DNA from: DASUSH01 sp963785155 | Lineage (GTDB): Bacteria; Actinomycetota; Thermoleophilia; Solirubrobacterales; 70-9 | Length of the DNA: 64,000 nt | Reading direction: 5' to 3' | Assembly: GCA_963785155.1 (NCBI GenBank) | Contig: CAWAUB010000004.1 | Span: 496,001 to 560,000 of the forward strand | Part shown: piece after piece, positions 63,090 to 64,000 of the stretch | Layout of the letters: every line of letters begins with the position of its first letter | How positions within the stretch are numbered: position 1 is the first letter of the stretch | The notes under the pieces: model-generated | What the model saw: the letters and a program-made list of their open reading frames with translations, nothing else | The model's database searches: none | What the model was told of the DNA's origin: nothing | Made by a program: the position numbers and the translations under genes

Positions 63090-64000
63090 GGCGTCACCGC
63101 CGGGCTCGCGGGACCGACCGCCGCGGCGATCCCATTGACGTCGGGGACATCGTTCGTGTGGCAGGCGACATCGCCGCGGAACGGCGTCGGCTTGCCGACG
63201 ACCGGCTGCGAGCCGGTGGTCGGGACCACGAGGTTGGAGGCCATGAAGTCGTTCGGTGCCGGTACGCCGGGGTTGTTCGTCCTAGCCGGGATCTCACCGC
63301 CGCCGGGGTTGACCCGCGCCACGACGCCGTTGCCGTCGAAGGCCTGGATCGCGCCGGCCGTGTCGACTGCGTTGTAGAAGAACTCGTTGAACGTCGGCTG
63401 GCCGGTCGAGAACTGGTCGTTGATGACGGCGTCCCCTGCGGGGACGAGCACGTCGGTGACACAGCGGCTGAACGCCTCGATCTCGGGCATCAGCTCGGTT
63501 CCGGCGGCCGTCGCCACGGCCAGGTTCGGGGTCGACTCGGCGGTCAGCCTGGCGACATCGCCAAGCTCTTCCGGCCTCAGCAGGGCCGCCGTCTGGATCA
63601 GCCACGGGGTACCTGCCTCGATCGTGGCCGGCAGCTCCTCGAAGCCCGGGGTCGACTCGATCGCGAGGCGGCGCAGCGGTGGCAGCGACTCGTCGACCGC
63701 CTGCAGGGCCGGGGTCGCCTCCTCGAGCGTCGGCGCCAGCTCGCGGATCGTCGCCGAGAGGTTCGAGGACTCGTCGGCGAGGGCGCCGGCGAAGACGTTG
63801 AAGTTCGAGATCAGGTCCTGCAGGTTGCGCTCGCTGTTGCGCAGCTTGCCGGTGGTCTGGGCCAGCCCCCGGACGAGGCGGGAGAGGTCGTGCGGCGCCT
63901 CGCCGAGGAACGCGGTGTTCGCGATCGCCGAGAACTTTCCGGCGTCGCCACCGTAGATGAAGGAGTCGTTGATCGCCTTCGCTGCGGTCTCCCCACGCAC
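63086..64000 (-). CDS. MCE family protein, C-terminal part (5' end outside window)
   Basis: At least 304 residues, open to the window edge; the GTG at 64000 is not a credible start. What is present is the helical and C-terminal region of an MCE protein: SRLVRGLAQTTGKLRNSER, NLQDLISNFNVFAGALADE, PALQAVDESLPPLRRLAIE, and a later CVTDVLVPAGDAVINDQFS with FFYNAVDTAGAIQAFDGNG. The MlaD domain itself must lie beyond 64000. The same-strand overlap with the next MCE gene (ATGA) marks them as one operon. Confidence 0.87.
   Translation of the reverse strand: MRGETAAKAINDSFIYGGDAGKFSAIANTAFLGEAPHDLSRLVRGLAQTTGKLRNSERNLQDLISNFNVFAGALADESSNLSATIRELAPTLEEATPALQAVDESLPPLRRLAIESTPGFEELPATIEAGTPWLIQTAALLRPEELGDVARLTAESTPNLAVATAAGTELMPEIEAFSRCVTDVLVPAGDAVINDQFSTGQPTFNEFFYNAVDTAGAIQAFDGNGVVARVNPGGGEIPARTNNPGVPAPNDFMASNLVVPTTGSQPVVGKPTPFRGDVACHTNDVPDVNGIAAAVGPASPAVTP

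Overview
The window is GC-rich, densely packed DNA from a high-GC Gram-positive bacterium. Several traits point to Actinomycetota, most likely class Thermoleophilia (Solirubrobacterales-like); this placement is inference. They are an adenosylcobalamin-dependent ribonucleotide reductase with NrdR, a run of MCE proteins, FolE2-type GTP cyclohydrolase, an R2lox-type oxidase, an archaeal-looking topoisomerase I, frequent GTG/TTG starts and lipoproteins with clean lipoboxes. No phage, CRISPR array, rRNA or intact insertion sequence was seen. Three tRNA genes are present: Thr-GGT, Tyr-GTA and Thr-CGT.

Layout. 1-2807: C-terminal part of a cyclase/AAA/TPR regulator. 2818-4125: nusG, secE and rpmG (minus strand). 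4286-5679: a beta-helix remnant and an acyl-CoA dehydrogenase. 5713-7330: diguanylate cyclase and a receiver protein. 8711-13621: a compact minus-strand run (DUF6421-type protein, membrane protein, SDR, threonine aldolase) with a divergent Lrp/AsnC regulator and a palindromic operator. 13618-16258: membrane proteins, an ATP-grasp enzyme, and a PD-(D/E)XK nuclease frame that runs straight through tRNA-Tyr. 16265-18533: primary sigma factor and FolE2. 18508-22502: pgsA, SDR, uracil-DNA glycosylase and a galactose-oxidase-like secreted protein. 22621-28056: cupredoxin, TMEM175-like channel, secreted proteins and glycosyltransferases. 28178-31577: R2lox and a two-component system. 31587-35773: holB, tmk and topA. 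35977-43231: GH5 enzyme, siroheme synthase-like protein, aldo/keto reductase, a large secreted beta-helix protein and a lipoprotein. 43228-48506: hemolysin III, nrdR-nrdJ and an unknown duplicated-domain protein. 48566-53752: secreted esterase, NHL protein, LPG-synthase-like membrane protein fused to a zinc finger, and a zincin. 53791-54022: a MITE-like structured element. 54058-58661: SDR, NarL-type two-component pair and a flavoprotein. 59073-64000: a secreted protein and three consecutive MCE proteins.

Two features cut across the window. First, about eleven genes in the first 37 kb carry single-base frameshifts in otherwise conserved proteins, often in homopolymers, while none was seen from 37 to 64 kb; assembly error is the simplest explanation. 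Second, several short dispersed palindromes are present, including one inserted in frame inside holB and a hairpin family whose two copies show compensatory stem changes.

The best candidates for something not well described are the DUF6421/SDR/threonine aldolase/Lrp module, the nuclease frame overlapping tRNA-Tyr, the holB palindrome, the 232-bp structured element at 53791-54022 and the CCTAGG cluster at 58819-58863.
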